Positions 1 to 11,157 of a DNA stretch of 47,085 nucleotides are shown one piece after another. The translations under genes were made by a program, and so were the position numbers. Source of the DNA: Methylotenera sp. (GTDB lineage: Bacteria; Pseudomonadota; Gammaproteobacteria; Burkholderiales; Burkholderiaceae_C); the NCBI GenBank assembly GCA_021738245.1, contig JAIPCJ010000012.1, forward strand, positions 1 to 47,085, read 5' to 3'. Position 1 is the first letter of the stretch; each line of letters opens with the position of its first letter. The notes below the pieces were generated by a model. It was given only the letters and a program-made list of their open reading frames with translations. It made no database searches and was not told where the DNA came from.

Positions 1-181
1 CGCGGGTCAGCAGCACGGCTTCGTCGCGGCCCATGCCGCGCAGGAAGACGGCCATGCCGAGCGCCGCCACCTGGCCTTCGGTCCAGGAGTTGTCCACCAG
101 GCCCCGGACGAAATGGTTGATTTGCGCTTCGGTCAGCGCCTGGCCGTCGCGCTTGGCGCGGATGATTTCTTGGGCAAGCAT
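1..181 (-). CDS. deoA: Thymidine phosphorylase, N-terminal part (runs off window)
   Basis: This is the first 60 residues of a reading frame that starts with ATG at 181 and leaves the window at base 1. The N-terminus (MLAQEIIRAKRDGQALT, then a helix ending in WTEGQVAALGMAVFLRGM) matches the start of the alpha domain of thymidine phosphorylase/pyrimidine-nucleoside phosphorylase. The enzyme splits thymidine with phosphate into thymine and deoxyribose 1-phosphate in the cytoplasm. It begins 10 bases after the deoC stop, so it is the next gene of the nucleoside salvage operon. The catalytic residues lie outside the window, so thymidine versus general pyrimidine specificity cannot be judged. Confidence 0.85.
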   Translation of the reverse strand, partial: MLAQEIIRAKRDGQALTEAQINHFVRGLVDNSWTEGQVAALGMAVFLRGMGRDEAVLLTR

Positions 182-191
182 GATGGGCGGT

Positions 192-956
192 TCAGTAGGC
201 GGCGTCGGATGCGGTGGAGGCGGCGCCGCCGAGCACGGCTTCGATGTCGGTCAGCAGGCCGCTGGCACCGAAGCGCAGGCGCTGCGGGTGCAAGGCGGTG
301 GCGCCGAGGGTCGCCTCGGCCTGGGCGATGTAGCCTGCAGCGTCGGCCACCGAGCGCACGCCGCCCGAGGCCTTGAAGCCGGCGGATGGCAGGCCGCTGG
401 CCTGGATTTCCTTGAGCATGACGGCGGCCGCGGCCGGCGTGGCGCCCGTCCGGGTCTTGCCGGTGCTGGTCTTGACGAAATCGGCACCGGCCGCCAGCGC
501 CAGGCGCGTGGCCTGGGCGATGAGTTCAGGCGTCTGCAGCTCACCCGACTCAATGATGACCTTGAGCGTCAGCGGGCGGCTGGCGAAGCGCACTTCGGAC
601 AGGAACTCGGCCACTTCGGTCGACTGGCCGGCCATGAGGGCGCGGTAGGGCAGCACCACGTCGACCTCGTCGCCACCCGCCTGCGCGATGGTGGCCACGT
701 CGGCCAGCGCGCGAGCCTGGTCCAGCGCCCCGTCAGGGAAGTTGGCGACCGCAGCGACCTTGATGCCGGCCGGCAAGGCGGCCCGCGCCTGGGCCACGTA
801 ACGCGGCCAGACGCAGACCGCGGCCACCGGGCCGTGGGCGGATTGGGCACGGCGGCACAGCGCGTCGATGTCGGCGGCGGTGTCGCCGTCGTTCAGGCTG
901 GTCAGGTCCAGACAGGCCAGCGCGGTGCGCGCGGCAGCCTTGAGGTCGGTGGTCAC
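192..956 (-). CDS. deoC: Deoxyribose-phosphate aldolase
   Basis: A 254-residue class I aldolase that cleaves 2-deoxyribose 5-phosphate to glyceraldehyde 3-phosphate and acetaldehyde, the last step of deoxynucleoside catabolism. Visible motifs are the DLT near residue 17, the Schiff-base lysine in FVKTSTGK (about K162) and the second lysine in GFKASGGVR (about K195). The length is normal for the DeoC family. The start is GTG at 956, whose GTGA overlaps the stop of the phosphorylase gene upstream, a sign of translational coupling. It lies between the purine nucleoside phosphorylase and deoA, so it would consume the sugar phosphate released by both, once a phosphopentomutase (not in this window) has isomerised it. 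Confidence 0.95.
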   Translation of the reverse strand: MTTDLKAAARTALACLDLTSLNDGDTAADIDALCRRAQSAHGPVAAVCVWPRYVAQARAALPAGIKVAAVANFPDGALDQARALADVATIAQAGGDEVDVVLPYRALMAGQSTEVAEFLSEVRFASRPLTLKVIIESGELQTPELIAQATRLALAAGADFVKTSTGKTRTGATPAAAAVMLKEIQASGLPSAGFKASGGVRSVADAAGYIAQAEATLGATALHPQRLRFGASGLLTDIEAVLGGAASTASDAAY

Positions 957-1789
957 AGCGCCACGTCCTTGAGGCTGGCCACCAGCGCGGCCAGGAAGCC
1001 GGCCGCGCGTTCGCCCGACATCTGCGCCTGCTTGAGGGTCAGATCGTGCGTCAGCGCCTCGGCCGAGAGGCCGGCGGCCATGTTGGTCATGAGTGCGATG
1101 CCCATGACCTTCAGGCCGGCGTGGCGGGCCAGGATGGTCTCGGGCACGGTGCTCATGCCGACGGCGTCGGCGCCCCAGGCAGCGAACATGCGGATCTCGG
1201 CGGCGGTTTCGAACTGCGGGCCCAGGGCCCAGCAGTACACGCCCTCGCCCAGCATCAGGTTCTCGCGCTTGGCCAGGGCGAGCGCATGCTTGCGCAGGTC
1301 GGCGTCGTAGGCGTTGACCATGTCGACGAAGCGATGGCTGCCCTGCTCGCCCACCAGCGGGCTGCGCTGTGGCGCGTTGATGTGGTCGGCGATCAGCATC
1401 AGGCTGCCCGGTGGCATATGGCCGCGCAACGAACCGGAAGCATTGGTCTGCAGCAGCAGCTTCACACCCCAGGCTTTGAGCGTGCGCAGCGCGCCGGCCA
1501 TGCCGGTGCAGTCGCCGGTCTCGTAGGTGTGCGCACGGCCGCGCAGGAAGATGACGCGCTGGCCGCCGATGTGGCCGACGACGACTTCGTTCACGTGGCC
1601 CTCGACCTTGGGCTGCGGGAAGGCCGGCAGCTCGGTGTAGGGCAGGCTTTGCGGCTCCTGCACATGGCTGACCGCGCCGGCCCAGCCGGAGCCGAGCACC
1701 ACGGCCACTTCAGGCGCATTGCCGAACAGGGATTGCAGCTTGTCGACGCTCGCGGGGATCGCGACGTCGAGCTTCTTGTTGTCGATCAT
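953..1789 (-). CDS. Purine nucleoside phosphorylase
   Basis: A 278-residue protein of the trimeric purine nucleoside phosphorylase/xanthosine phosphorylase family, which cleaves purine (deoxy)nucleosides with phosphate to base and pentose 1-phosphate. Family features in order are GSGWAG near residue 33 (phosphate loop), RGRAHTYE near residue 81, TNASGSL, WALGPQFETAAEIRMF and GADAVGMSTVPE, then MTNMAAG near the C-terminus. The start is ATG at 1789, 8 bases after the cytidine deaminase stop, and the stop overlaps the deoC start. Both punA/deoD-II and xapA type names are possible, so I give no symbol. The context supports general purine nucleoside salvage. Confidence 0.92.
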   Translation of the reverse strand: MIDNKKLDVAIPASVDKLQSLFGNAPEVAVVLGSGWAGAVSHVQEPQSLPYTELPAFPQPKVEGHVNEVVVGHIGGQRVIFLRGRAHTYETGDCTGMAGALRTLKAWGVKLLLQTNASGSLRGHMPPGSLMLIADHINAPQRSPLVGEQGSHRFVDMVNAYDADLRKHALALAKRENLMLGEGVYCWALGPQFETAAEIRMFAAWGADAVGMSTVPETILARHAGLKVMGIALMTNMAAGLSAEALTHDLTLKQAQMSGERAAGFLAALVASLKDVAL

Positions 1790-1797
1790 GAGGTACC

Positions 1798-2214
1798 TCA
1801 GAACTTGAGATGGTCCGGCCCGAAGCTGTGGGGCAGGAGTTCGGCCAGGGTCCAGCGCTGGCGGATGCCACCTGGATCACCGGCAATGATGACGAGTTCC
1901 TCGGGAACCGAGAACTCGCGCAGCTTCTGGCGGCAGCCGCCGCAGGGGGTGATGATGTCGGGGCCGGGGCCGGTGACCAGGGCGGCCACGGCGCGCTGGC
2001 CGCCGGCCATGGACATGGCCGTCCGCGGAGGTGGCTCGGCGCACCAGCCCTGCGGGAAGGAGGCGTTCTCCATGTTGGCGCCCACGTGGATGCGGCCCTG
2101 CTCGTCCAGGATGGCAACGCCCACGCGGTACTTGGAGTACGGCGCGTGGGCCAGGTCGCGCGCCCGCAGCGATTCGGCCAGCAGACGGTCGAGCAGGTCT
2201 TGGCTCAGCTCCAT
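1798..2214 (-). CDS. cdd: Cytidine deaminase with unusual active-site loop
   Basis: A 138-residue cytidine/deoxycytidine deaminase of the small tetrameric type. It has the zinc ligands and catalytic Glu in WCAE (about residue 55) and the PCGGCRQ zinc motif (about residue 90). The upstream YSKYRVGVAI and ENASFPQGW segments are typical. The start is ATG at 2214 because it overlaps the stop of the permease gene (TGATG); the longer upstream frame is a shadow of that permease. Straight after CAE the loop reads PPPRTAMSM where relatives have something like TSAIGAMVM. The other frame of the same DNA would read Thr-Ser-Ala, which looks like two compensating indels. The zinc ligands themselves are intact. 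Confidence 0.9.
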   Translation of the reverse strand: MELSQDLLDRLLAESLRARDLAHAPYSKYRVGVAILDEQGRIHVGANMENASFPQGWCAEPPPRTAMSMAGGQRAVAALVTGPGPDIITPCGGCRQKLREFSVPEELVIIAGDPGGIRQRWTLAELLPHSFGPDHLKF

Positions 2215-3188
2215 CAGCGTTCCTTCACGTACGGACGACCCAGGGCCTTGGGCGCAATCGCCGAGCCGATGAAGCCGGCCAGCAGCACGACGGTCAGGAT
2301 GTAGGGCAGCGCCTGGATGAGTTGCACCGGCACCTCGCCCCCACCCAGACCGGCCGGCAGCTGCACGCCCTGCAGCCGGATGGCCACCGCGTCCAGGAAA
2401 CCGAACAGCAGGCAGGCCGCCATCGTGGGCAGCGGCTTCCACTTGCCGAAGATCATGGCGGCCAGCGCGATGAAGCCGCGGCCGGCGGTCATGTTGGGCG
2501 AGAAGGATGCGTTCTGCGCCAGGGTCAGATAGGAACCCGCCAGGCCGCAGAGCAGACCATTCATCAACAGCGCCTGGTAGCGCAGGCCCTGCACCGACAT
2601 GCCGGCCGCCTCCACCATGGCGGGGTTCTCACCCACCGCGCGCAGGCGCAGGCCCGGGCGGGTGCGCTCCAGGAAGAACCACACCGCCGCCACCATCAGG
2701 AAGGCCACGTAGACCAGCACGTTGTGGCTCAGCAGGCCATGTCCGAACACCGAGGCGAACCAGTGGCCGGCCTGCGGTTCGGCAAAGGCCGGCGCGATGG
2801 CGGTCAGGCGCACTTCGGGCGCGATCGGGGGCGTCTGACCGCCCTGCTGGAACCACGCGATGCCCAGGACCACGGTGAGGCCGGCCGCAATCATGTTGAG
2901 CGCGACACCGGACACGACCTGGTCGCCACGATTCGTGACGCAGGCATAGCCATGCACCAGGGACGCGCAGCAGGCCACGGCCATGGCCGCCAGCAGACCG
3001 AGGCCCGTGGAGTGCGTGACGGAGGCCGTCGCGGCGGCGGCGAAGGCGGCGAAGAGCATCTTGCCTTCCAGCCCCAGGTCCACCACGCCGGCCCGCTCGG
3101 ACAGCACGCCGGCCATGGCACACAGCAGCAGCGGCGCGCTGACGCGCAGCGTGGACGCCAGCACGGAGGCGATCAGCACCTCATCCAT
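2214..3188 (-). CDS. Nucleoside ABC transporter permease (second subunit)
   Basis: A 324-residue, highly hydrophobic permease of the BPD_transp_2 family, starting MDEVLIASVLASTLR and containing the hallmark GVLSERAGVVDLGLEGKMLF near residue 30. It resembles the NupC/YufQ-type permeases that work with BMP-type binding proteins. About eight to nine membrane helices can be seen. It would form the inner-membrane channel with the permease encoded just upstream. The ATG at 3188 overlaps the stop of that upstream permease (TGATG), and its own stop overlaps the cytidine deaminase start. These overlaps argue for one polycistronic message. Confidence 0.92.
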   Translation of the reverse strand: MDEVLIASVLASTLRVSAPLLLCAMAGVLSERAGVVDLGLEGKMLFAAFAAAATASVTHSTGLGLLAAMAVACCASLVHGYACVTNRGDQVVSGVALNMIAAGLTVVLGIAWFQQGGQTPPIAPEVRLTAIAPAFAEPQAGHWFASVFGHGLLSHNVLVYVAFLMVAAVWFFLERTRPGLRLRAVGENPAMVEAAGMSVQGLRYQALLMNGLLCGLAGSYLTLAQNASFSPNMTAGRGFIALAAMIFGKWKPLPTMAACLLFGFLDAVAIRLQGVQLPAGLGGGEVPVQLIQALPYILTVVLLAGFIGSAIAPKALGRPYVKER

Positions 3189-4291
3189 CAGCGGCCTCCC
3201 TTCAGCGCCGCGTACACGCGGGCGAACAGCGGCGCGCTGACCGTGGCCATGGCGCCGGAGAACAACACGATCAGGCCCTGGGCGGTCACCACCATTTCGC
3301 GGCTGAAGCCCTGCAGTTCGAACGACACCTCGACGCCACCCTGGTAGAGCACGCCGAAGAGCAGCGAGGCCAGCACGATGCCGAACGGATGATTGCGCCC
3401 CATCAGCGATACGGCAATGCCGGTGAAGCCTGCGCCGGCAACGAAGTCCAGCGTGAGCTTGCCCTGCACACCGGAGATTTCGTTGATGCCGACCATGCCC
3501 GCCAGCGCCCCCGAAATGGCCATGGCCAGCAGCACCTGGGCGCGCGGGCGGATGCCGGCGTAGTGGGCGGCACGCGGCGCGCTGCCCACGGCGCGCACCG
3601 CGTAGCCGGCGGCACTCTTCCACAGGAACCAGCCGACGAAGACGCAGGCCACCAGCGCGATGAGCAGGCTGAGGTTCAGCGGTGAGGACGGCAGCTCGAC
3701 ACCGAAGTAGGCCGCGATCTGGTGCAGGGCGGGCATGCGCGCCGCCTCGGCGAACTCGGCGGACTCCACCGACATGCTGTCGGCCGGGCGCAGCCAGTTC
3801 ACCAGCAGGTAGCCATTCAGGCCCGCGGCGAGGAAGTTGAACATGATCGTCGTGATGACGATGTGGCTACCACGCCAGGCTTGCAGATAGGCCGGCACCG
3901 CCGCCCACAGCATGCCGAACAAGGCCGCGGCCACCACCAGCAAGGGCAGCAGCACGACCGCCGGCAGCTTGGCACCCAGCCACAACGCCGTCAGCGCCAC
4001 GCCGATGCCGCCCAGCGTCGCCTGGCCCTCACCGCCGATGTTGAACAGACCCGCGTGGATGGCGACCGCCACGGCCAGCCCGGTGAAGATGAAGGTGGTG
4101 GCGTAGTACAGCGAATAGCCCAGGCCGCGCACGCTGCCGAGCGCACCGTTGAGCAGCACGGTGAGCGCCTGCCACGGGCTGTGGCCGATGACCATAACCA
4201 CGAGGCCGGCCACCAGCAGCGCGATGGCCAGATTCCACAGCGGCAGCAGGCCGATGTCGATCCAGCGGGGAAGTTGCAGAGGTTGGCTCAT
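3188..4291 (-). CDS. Nucleoside ABC transporter permease (first subunit)
   Basis: A 367-residue permease with about nine to ten hydrophobic helices. It carries the family signature HAGLFNIGGEGQATLGGIG near residues 80-97, typical of the NupB/YufP-type subunit of nucleoside (simple-sugar superfamily) importers. A conserved cytoplasmic loop, YAVRAVGSAPRAAHYAGI, is the likely contact with the ATPase. It starts at ATG 4291, with an ATGA overlap with the ATPase gene, and ends overlapping the second permease. The arrangement BMP binding protein, ATPase, permease, permease, followed by nucleoside-degrading enzymes, makes nucleosides the most likely substrate. Confidence 0.92.
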   Translation of the reverse strand: MSQPLQLPRWIDIGLLPLWNLAIALLVAGLVVMVIGHSPWQALTVLLNGALGSVRGLGYSLYYATTFIFTGLAVAVAIHAGLFNIGGEGQATLGGIGVALTALWLGAKLPAVVLLPLLVVAAALFGMLWAAVPAYLQAWRGSHIVITTIMFNFLAAGLNGYLLVNWLRPADSMSVESAEFAEAARMPALHQIAAYFGVELPSSPLNLSLLIALVACVFVGWFLWKSAAGYAVRAVGSAPRAAHYAGIRPRAQVLLAMAISGALAGMVGINEISGVQGKLTLDFVAGAGFTGIAVSLMGRNHPFGIVLASLLFGVLYQGGVEVSFELQGFSREMVVTAQGLIVLFSGAMATVSAPLFARVYAALKGGR

Positions 4292-5826
4292 GCCGCGACT
4301 CGTTCTTCTTGTGCGGCCATCAGCAGGCCCAGGCGCCGCTCATCGCATTGGTCGATGGACAGCTCGCCCGTGATGCGCCCGGCGTTCATGACGACGACCC
4401 GGTCGGCCAGGGCCAGGATCTCGTCGAGCTCGCTGCTGACCAGCAGCACCGCGCAGCCCGCGTCGCGCAGCGCACGCAACTGGTTGTGGATGAATTCGAT
4501 GGCGCCGATGTCGACACCGCGCGTGGGCTGGCCCACCAGCAGCACGGTCGGCTGCTCGCCGATCTCGCGCGCCAGGATGAGCTTTTGCTGGTTGCCGCCG
4601 GAGAACTTGCTGGAGCCCAGGTTCTCGTCGCGCGGGCGCACGTCGAAGCGTTCCTGCATCTCGCGCGTGGCGGCCTTCATGGCAGCGTGATTCATGGCCG
4701 CGCCCTTGCGGTACTTCGGCAGGCCGTGATAACCCAGCACGGCCGACTCCCAGGCCGGGAAGCTCATCACCAGGCCGACGGCGTGGCGGTCTTCCGGCAC
4801 ATGGGCCAGGCGCAGCGGGCGGGCCTGCGCCGTGTCCAGCCAGGCGGCCGGCGTGAAGGTCTGGCCGCCGACTTCAAGCCGGCCGGCCTCGGGCGCGCGC
4901 AGGCCGCTGAGCACCTCGAGCAGCTCGCTCTGGCCGTTGCCGGACACCCCGGCCACGCCGACGATCTCACCGGCCTTCAGCGTCAGGCTCACCTCGCGCA
5001 GCGCCGGCACGCCGTTGGCATGCTTCAGGCTCAGACCGCTGGCCTGCAGGCGCACCGCGCCGGTGTTGATCTCCAGGCCCTCCGGACGGCCGAGCGTCAC
5101 CTTGCGGCCCACCATGGATTCGGCCAGCGCCGCCTCGCTCCATTGCGAGATGTGGCGCGTTTCGACCACCTGGCCGGCGCGCATCACGGTGACGGCGCCG
5201 CACAGGCTCATCACCTCGCGCAGCTTGTGCGTGATCAGGATCAGCGTGGTGCCGAGCTCCTGCAGGCGGCGCAGCGTGACGAAGAGCTGGACGGTCTCCT
5301 GCGGCGACAGCACGGCCGTGGGCTCGTCCAGGATCAGGATCTTGGCGCCGCGGTACAGGGCCTTCAGGATCTCCAGCCGCTGCAGCTCGCCCACCGGCAG
5401 GTCAGCCACGACGGCGTCGAGCTGCACATGCAGGCCGGTTTCGGCCATCAGGGCTTCGAGCTTGGCGCGCACCTTGGCCTTGGAGGGCGTCAGGAAGAAG
5501 CCGCCCTCGGCGCCCAGCATGATGTTCTCAAGGCAGGTCAGCGTGTCCACCAGCATGAAATGCTGGTGCACCATGCCGATGCCCAGCTGGATGGCCTGCT
5601 GGGAGTTGGCGATCTGCACGGCCTGGCCATGCACCTCGATGGACCCGCTGTCGGCATGGTAGTAGCCGTACAGGATGGCCATCAGCGTGCTCTTGCCGGC
5701 GCCGTTCTCGCCGACCAGGCCATGCACGCTGCCCGCGGCGATGTCGAAGGACACCTCGCGGTTGGCCTGCACGGCGCCGAAGCGCTTGGAGATCGCCCGC
5801 AGGCGAACGGCGACGGACGCGCTCAC
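4288..5826 (-). CDS. Nucleoside ABC transporter ATP-binding protein (double cassette)
   Basis: A 512-residue protein with two fused ABC domains, as in YufO/NupA and sugar importers (RbsA-like). The first half has Walker A GENGAGKST (about residue 38), a signature-like LPVGELQRLEIL and Walker B ILILDEPTAVLSP. The second half has a degenerate Walker A (GVSGNGQSELLEVL), the signature FSGGNQQKLILAREI and TRGVDIGA. Such asymmetric pairs usually keep one active ATP site. The start is GTG at 5826, 8 bases after the binding-protein stop. It would energise uptake by the two permeases downstream. Confidence 0.94.
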   Translation of the reverse strand: MSASVAVRLRAISKRFGAVQANREVSFDIAAGSVHGLVGENGAGKSTLMAILYGYYHADSGSIEVHGQAVQIANSQQAIQLGIGMVHQHFMLVDTLTCLENIMLGAEGGFFLTPSKAKVRAKLEALMAETGLHVQLDAVVADLPVGELQRLEILKALYRGAKILILDEPTAVLSPQETVQLFVTLRRLQELGTTLILITHKLREVMSLCGAVTVMRAGQVVETRHISQWSEAALAESMVGRKVTLGRPEGLEINTGAVRLQASGLSLKHANGVPALREVSLTLKAGEIVGVAGVSGNGQSELLEVLSGLRAPEAGRLEVGGQTFTPAAWLDTAQARPLRLAHVPEDRHAVGLVMSFPAWESAVLGYHGLPKYRKGAAMNHAAMKAATREMQERFDVRPRDENLGSSKFSGGNQQKLILAREIGEQPTVLLVGQPTRGVDIGAIEFIHNQLRALRDAGCAVLLVSSELDEILALADRVVVMNAGRITGELSIDQCDERRLGLLMAAQEERVAA

Positions 5827-5834
5827 GCTGACGC

Positions 5835-6809
5835 TCAGAACTTGCAGGCGTTGTCGGCCATGTAGTCGGACACCTTCACCTTGCCGGCGATGATGTCCGC
5901 CTTGACGGCGTCAACCTTGGTCTTGAGGGCGGGGGTGAGCAGCTTGGCGTTGTGCTCGTCGGCGGCGTAGTCGACGCCGCCTTCCTTCAGGCCCAGCACC
6001 TGCACGCCGGGCTTCCAGCCCTTGAGCACGTTGTAGACGGCCACGTCCACGCGCTTGACCATGGAGGTCAGCATCGTGCCGGGCTGCAGGTGGTTCTGGT
6101 TGCTGTCCACACCGATGGCCAGCTTGCCGGCGTCCTTGGCCGCCTGGTAGACGCCCACGCCAGTGCCGCCGGCCGCGGCAAAGACCACGTCCGAGCCCTT
6201 GGCGAACTGGGCCTTGGCCAGTTCACCGCCGCGGGTGGGGTCGTTCCACGCGGTGGAGGTGGTGCCCGTCATGTTCGAGAAGATCTCGATCTTCGGGTTG
6301 GTGGCCTTGGCGCCCTGCTCGTAGCCGCACTGGAACTTGCGGATCAGCGGGATGTCCATGCCACCGACGAAGCCGACCTTGCCGGTCTTGCTGGCCAGGG
6401 CCGCCATGGCGCCCACAAGGTAGCTACCTTCCTGCTCCTTGAAGAGCACCGACTGCACGTTCGGCAGGTCGACCTTGGCGTCGATGATCGCGAACTGGGT
6501 CTTGGGGAAGTCCTTGGCCACCTGCTGCAGGGCGGAGGCCTGGGCAAAACCGATGCTGATGATGGGGCTGGCACCCCGCTCGGCCATGCGGCGGATGGCC
6601 TGCACGCGCTGGGTGTCGTTGCTGATCTCGAACTCGAGATAGGCCTTGCCGGATTCCTTCTTCCACTGCTCGGCACCCTGGTAGCCGGCCTGGTTGAAGG
6701 ATTTGTCGAACTTGCCGCCCATGTCGAAGATGACCGCGGGCTGCTGGGCTTGCGCTGCGCCGCTGACGAGGGCCAGGGCCAGGGAGAGTCGAGTCAGGGT
6801 GGAGGTCAT
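5835..6809 (-). CDS. BMP-family nucleoside-binding protein, periplasmic
   Basis: A 324-residue substrate-binding protein of the BMP/Med family (related to PnrA and BmpDEA, which bind purine nucleosides). I chose ATG 6809 over the ATG at 6857 because it gives a clean signal peptide, MTSTLTRLSLALALVSGAAQAQ, with an Ala-X-Ala cleavage site. There is no lipobox cysteine, so it should be a soluble periplasmic protein rather than a lipoprotein. Family features are FDMGGKFDKSFNQAGYQGAEQW near the mature N-terminus, VGFVGGMDIPLIRKF and AAAGGTGVGVYQAA. It is the first gene of the nucleoside operon. Confidence 0.92.
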   Translation of the reverse strand: MTSTLTRLSLALALVSGAAQAQQPAVIFDMGGKFDKSFNQAGYQGAEQWKKESGKAYLEFEISNDTQRVQAIRRMAERGASPIISIGFAQASALQQVAKDFPKTQFAIIDAKVDLPNVQSVLFKEQEGSYLVGAMAALASKTGKVGFVGGMDIPLIRKFQCGYEQGAKATNPKIEIFSNMTGTTSTAWNDPTRGGELAKAQFAKGSDVVFAAAGGTGVGVYQAAKDAGKLAIGVDSNQNHLQPGTMLTSMVKRVDVAVYNVLKGWKPGVQVLGLKEGGVDYAADEHNAKLLTPALKTKVDAVKADIIAGKVKVSDYMADNACKF

Positions 6810-6843
6810 GGGGCGGGTGGAAGTGGTCGGGCCAAAGGGGCGC

Positions 6844-6849
6844 ATTGTA
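6844..6849 (-). promoter_or_regulatory. Putative -10 box of the nucleoside operon
   Basis: The minus strand reads TACAAT here, 35 bases before the binding-protein ATG, inside an unusually AT-rich patch (6845-6892) for this genome. No convincing -35 hexamer sits 16-18 bases upstream, so either an activator is needed or the box is chance. Confidence 0.3.
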
Positions 6850-6890
6850 GAAAACATCCCTCAAGTCTTACTGGATAGGAAAATACTGAT

Positions 6891-8240
6891 TCACCCCGGC
6901 CGGGTCAGCCGCAGCTTGCGGTGGGCCGCTCGGGCGTGGGGCAACCACCCCAGTGTCGCCCATCGGCGCCACATCAGCAGGCCGCGGATCCATTCATCGG
7001 CGGCGTAGGCGATCCAGACCCCCACCAGCCCCCAGCCCAGGTGCACCCCCAGGAACCAGCTGCCGCCGGCCAGCACCACGGCCATGGAAGCCGCGCCGGC
7101 CAGCACCGGGTAGCGGGCGTCGCCGGTGGCGCGCAGTGCATTGATGACCACCAGATTGAAGGTGCGCCCCGGCTCCAGAACAACCGTCCACCACAGCAGC
7201 GTGCAGCCCAGGGCGATGATTTCGGGGTCGGACGTGAACTGGGCCAGCAGCCAGGGGCCTGACAGCGCGAAGCTGCCCGCCACCAGGAAGGCCACCACGA
7301 AGCCCAGCGCCAGCGACTTGCGCACCAGCTTGTGGGCTGCGTGCAACTCTCCCGCGCCGATCATGTGGCCCACCAGGATCTCCACCGCAAACCCGATGGC
7401 CAAGCTGAACATCAGGATGACGTGCAGGAACTGCATCGTGTAGGCGTGGGTCGCCAGGGCATGTGCGCCGAGCTGGGCCACGGCCGCCAGGCTCGTCATG
7501 AAGGCGGCGCGCCAGGCGATGTTCTCGGCCGCGCCCGGGATGCCAATGTGCAGCACCGTGGCCAGGGGAGCCCTCACCAGGCGCCACCAGTCGGCCGCGC
7601 GCAGGCGCAGGCCCAGCCGCGCCCGCCACAGCGTGATGTGCATGGCCAGGCCCACGCCGCGCCCGACGACACAGGCCAGCGCATACCCCGGCAGACCGAG
7701 GTGGGGCATGGCCAGCAGCGCCACGCTCAGCGTCACCACCTGGATGACCACCACCACGAACAGCGCCTCGCGGCTGCGCAGGTGGGCACGCATGACGCTG
7801 GACATGTTGGCGTTCCAGGCGTCCAGCAGCAGCGCCGGCGCCAGGGCCTGCAGCAGGGTGCGCGCCAGCGGCGCCACCTCGGCCGGGGTGTTCACCAGCG
7901 CGAGCATGGGCCCGGCAGCCAGCAACGCGGCAGCGGCACCGCCCAGGCCCAGCCAGGTGCTGGCCCCCACCACGGCACGGGCGACGGCATCGGCCTGGTC
8001 GCGCCGGCCAGCGCCAAGCGCCTGCGTGACTGCCACGCTGACTCCGGCGCCGATGACCCGGAAAAGCACGAAGAGCGCGGCGAAGACCTGGTTGGCGATG
8101 CCGAAGGCGGCGCCGCTGTTGTCAGACAGGCGCGCGGCCAGCGCCGTGCCGATGACGCCAATGCCGATGCCCAGCAGCAGTTCGAGCAACAGCGGCCAGG
8201 TGAGGGGAAACAGGCGGGGGCGAGCGGATGGGCCCTTCAT
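6891..8240 (-). CDS. MATE-family multidrug/toxin efflux transporter
   Basis: A 449-residue polytopic membrane protein with roughly twelve hydrophobic helices in two similar halves, as expected for Na+- or H+-driven MATE exporters (NorM/DinF-like). Helix 1 is in [33 protein letters not shown] and is followed by [21 protein letters not shown]. The start is ATG at 8240 (MKGPSARPR). The longer frame to 8405 would run through the divergent acnA promoter and 5' coding region and is rejected. It is transcribed away from acnA with 77 bases between the starts. The substrate cannot be predicted. Confidence 0.88.
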   Translation of the reverse strand: MKGPSARPRLFPLTWPLLLELLLGIGIGVIGTALAARLSDNSGAAFGIANQVFAALFVLFRVIGAGVSVAVTQALGAGRRDQADAVARAVVGASTWLGLGGAAAALLAAGPMLALVNTPAEVAPLARTLLQALAPALLLDAWNANMSSVMRAHLRSREALFVVVVIQVVTLSVALLAMPHLGLPGYALACVVGRGVGLAMHITLWRARLGLRLRAADWWRLVRAPLATVLHIGIPGAAENIAWRAAFMTSLAAVAQLGAHALATHAYTMQFLHVILMFSLAIGFAVEILVGHMIGAGELHAAHKLVRKSLALGFVVAFLVAGSFALSGPWLLAQFTSDPEIIALGCTLLWWTVVLEPGRTFNLVVINALRATGDARYPVLAGAASMAVVLAGGSWFLGVHLGWGLVGVWIAYAADEWIRGLLMWRRWATLGWLPHARAAHRKLRLTRPG

Positions 8241-8317
8241 GGCCGAGTCCTCTGGAAGGGATTCACAAATTTCACGGCAGGCTCGCCACAATGGGCCGAG
8301 ATCGTAAAGGAGTAACC

Positions 8318-11032
<2,715 letters not shown>

Positions 11033-11059
11033 CCACCCAGGGACGCCCTAAGCTGTTTC

Positions 11060-11090
11060 CGGGGACAGGACAGTCCCCGCAACGGCGGGG
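11060..11090. terminator. Two overlapping hairpins after acnA
   Basis: CGGGGAC (11060-11066) pairs with GTCCCCG (11073-11079). CCCCGC (11075-11080) pairs with GCGGGG (11085-11090). The two stems share 11075-11079, so only one can form at a time. Neither has a T-tract, so this may be a Rho-type or stabilising 3' end for acnA. Confidence 0.35.
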
Positions 11091-11128
11091 CCGGCGCGTC
11101 ACCAGAATGCGGCGCTTCTTCAACCCGC

Positions 11129-11142
11129 GCCCCGATCGGGGC
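11129..11142. promoter_or_regulatory. 14-bp perfect palindrome before the M35 protease gene
   Basis: GCCCCGATCGGGGC is a perfect 14-bp palindrome ending five bases before the AAGGAG ribosome site of the M35 gene. It could be an operator or an RNA hairpin that affects ribosome access. In DNA this rich in GC, chance is also possible. Confidence 0.3.
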
Positions 11143-11157
11143 CGACAAGGAGCCCGC

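Noticed and set aside
33..2304. Long plus-strand open frames opposite deoC, the phosphorylase and cytidine deaminase
   Set aside because: They are antisense shadows in GC-rich DNA with Arg/Gly/Ala/His-rich low-complexity translations, while the minus strand encodes recognisable enzymes.
4309..5865. 518-codon plus-strand frame opposite the ABC ATPase
   Set aside because: The opposite strand has complete Walker and signature motifs; this translation is rich in His/Gln/Ala and matches no fold.
6810..6857. Upstream ATG at 6857 for the BMP-type binding protein
   Set aside because: It would place 16 polar residues before the signal peptide and would start upstream of, or at, the likely transcription start.
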